From contig CAYTMQ010000001.1 in the NCBI GenBank assembly GCA_964438995.1, positions 1-64,000 on the forward strand: a stretch of DNA of 64,000 nucleotides, written 5' to 3'. The DNA is from JABMMZ01 sp964438995 (GTDB taxonomy: Bacteria; Bacteroidota; Bacteroidia; NS11-12g; UBA955). Positions 63,112 through 64,000 of the stretch are shown here, one piece after another (position 1 is the stretch's first letter; each line of letters opens with the position of its first letter). Under the pieces are notes generated by a model. That model had not been told where the DNA came from, did not search any database, and was given only the letters and a program-made list of their open reading frames with translations. A program made the translations under genes and the position numbers.

Positions 63112-64000
63112 TTAATGTTGAACAACCAATTTTACATGGCCGTTTTCACCTCTTAGTTTTAGTTTAACAATGTAAATACCATTGTCTAATTGAGATGTCG
63201 AAATCATTGTTCCGGCAGATGTAGTTCCGTTCATTACAGCTTTGCCACTGATATCAAAGATAGAGAATTCTATGTCTTCCTGAATATCTGTTACAATCTT
63301 AAAGTAGTTGCTTACAGGATTAGGCGATACAGTAAACATGGCATTAGTATAATTGCCAGTTATACCAGTAAAATCTCTTAATTGTATAGTGGTATCATCT
63401 ACGTTACAATTACCAGTAACGACCAATCTAACGGTTTTATTGTTGGCATTGGTGTAAGTGTGAATTGGATGTTTAGAAGTGCTACTGTCGCCATCTCCGA
63501 AATACCATTTGTAACTTACATTTGTGCCAGTAGATTTGTTGTCAAATCCTACTATATTTTTTCCATAATAACCAAAAATGAAATTGGCTGTTACAAAGGT
63601 ATCGGTTCCAATGTTAACGATATTGTTTTGTGTGTATACTTGAATGCCGCCTGTGCCAGAAGTTGTAGTTTGCAAACTTGCACTTTTGTTCCCAGTTGTG
63701 TTGTATCTCACTATGTGTGGTCCTTTACCTGTTGCAGATGCAGGTGTGCCTCCAGAGAAGGTCCACGACCAAGAAGCAACATTGTTATCGCTTGAATCCA
63801 CATATACTACTGGCTCGTTGTTACAAGCACTGTTTTTATTGATGCCAAAGTTGAGATAAGCAAACTTAACGGCAGAAATGGTATCATCAGAATTACAAGT
63901 GTTGGTGGTTACAAGTTTAACGTTGTAAGACCCTCCAGCGGTATAGACATGACTGGTATTTAAAGCGCTAGAAGAATCACCATCCCCAAAATACCACTTA
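63112..64000 (-). CDS. PKD-domain T9SS type A protein, 5' end outside the window
   Basis: The reading frame stays open from the stop at 63112 to the right edge, so only the last 295 or so residues are seen. A GTG at 63801 is not the true start, since the upstream codons continue a PKD domain (WYFGDGDSSS, VYTAGGSYNVKLV). At least two further PKD-like modules follow (WTFSGGTPA, and WYFGDGDSST with HTYTNANNKTVRLVV). The last 80 residues form a type A T9SS sorting domain (FTVSPNPVSNYFKI, FSIFDISGKAVM, LDNGIYIVKL). It is a probable secreted or surface adhesin. Confidence 0.9.
   Translation of the reverse strand, partial: KWYFGDGDSSSALNTSHVYTAGGSYNVKLVTTNTCNSDDTISAVKFAYLNFGINKNSACNNEPVVYVDSSDNNVASWSWTFSGGTPASATGKGPHIVRYNTTGNKSASLQTTTSGTGGIQVYTQNNIVNIGTDTFVTANFIFGYYGKNIVGFDNKSTGTNVSYKWYFGDGDSSTSKHPIHTYTNANNKTVRLVVTGNCNVDDTTIQLRDFTGITGNYTNAMFTVSPNPVSNYFKIVTDIQEDIEFSIFDISGKAVMNGTTSAGTMISTSQLDNGIYIVKLKLRGENGHVKLVVQH

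Overview
The window is a dense, AT-rich chromosomal stretch from a member of the Bacteroidota. The evidence is direct. Five proteins carry C-terminal type IX secretion (T9SS) sorting domains. Promoters follow the Bacteroidota pattern, a TAnnTTTG -7 box sometimes with an upstream TTG. Recognisable Shine-Dalgarno sites are scarce, and several families are typical of the phylum (DUF3098, DUF2452, DUF2795, DUF4292, DUF6427, IleS of the GIHH type). The five T9SS proteins and the FadL-, PorT- and OmpA-type barrels suggest a Chitinophagia/Sphingobacteriia-like or related environmental lineage, but I cannot name a genus. I see no IS element, prophage, CRISPR array, tRNA or rRNA.

Layout. 1-2 kb: glyA followed by a small membrane protein with a GldL-like motif. 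2-10 kb: a 2419-residue T9SS type B surface protein and a small T9SS type A protein. 10-18 kb: a lipoprotein of unknown function, rarA, then an ileS - traR/dksA-like - lspA - GumN/TraB - TPR run. 18-22 kb: an ECF sigma / anti-sigma / outer-membrane barrel cassette, an L,D-transpeptidase-like protein and two tandem paralogous lipoproteins. 22-25 kb: thyA - ftsX - DUF3098 - uppP. 25-30 kb: a TolB-like propeller, purM, a FadL-like barrel and a Tyr/Asn/Gly-rich lipoprotein. 30-44 kb: proS, a small T9SS protein, an S9 prolyl oligopeptidase, an ABC exporter, a sortilin-like T9SS protein, a probable protein-glutaminase-like exported protein, leuS, a Glu-type dehydrogenase and psd. 44-50 kb: a small Cys/Lys-rich exported protein, a membrane AraC regulator, an OmpA protein with thrombospondin type 3 repeats, a Rieske-like lipoprotein and a 3-hydroxyacyl-CoA dehydrogenase. 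49.6-56 kb: an envelope operon (flippase, dut, sugar nucleotidyltransferase, TPR lipoprotein, DUF4292, EnvC-like). 56-64 kb: DUF2452, gpx, a DUF6427 pair, hflX, a STAS-like protein, an unknown helical protein, DUF2795 and a PKD/T9SS protein that runs off the right edge.

Most genes are housekeeping. The accessory content is cell-surface and secretion related: T9SS cargo, lipoproteins, barrels and a sigma-regulated outer-membrane cassette. Two exported proteins are the best candidates for undescribed biology: an apparent Cys-His-Asp protein-glutaminase-like protein (38898-39740) and a lipoprotein with a possible clan CD-type His/Cys pair (9944-10780). At the DNA level, the -7 box repeatedly lies only 4-10 bases before the start codon, which predicts many leaderless or nearly leaderless mRNAs and shifts several naive start calls. 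Convergent genes often abut or share stop codons.
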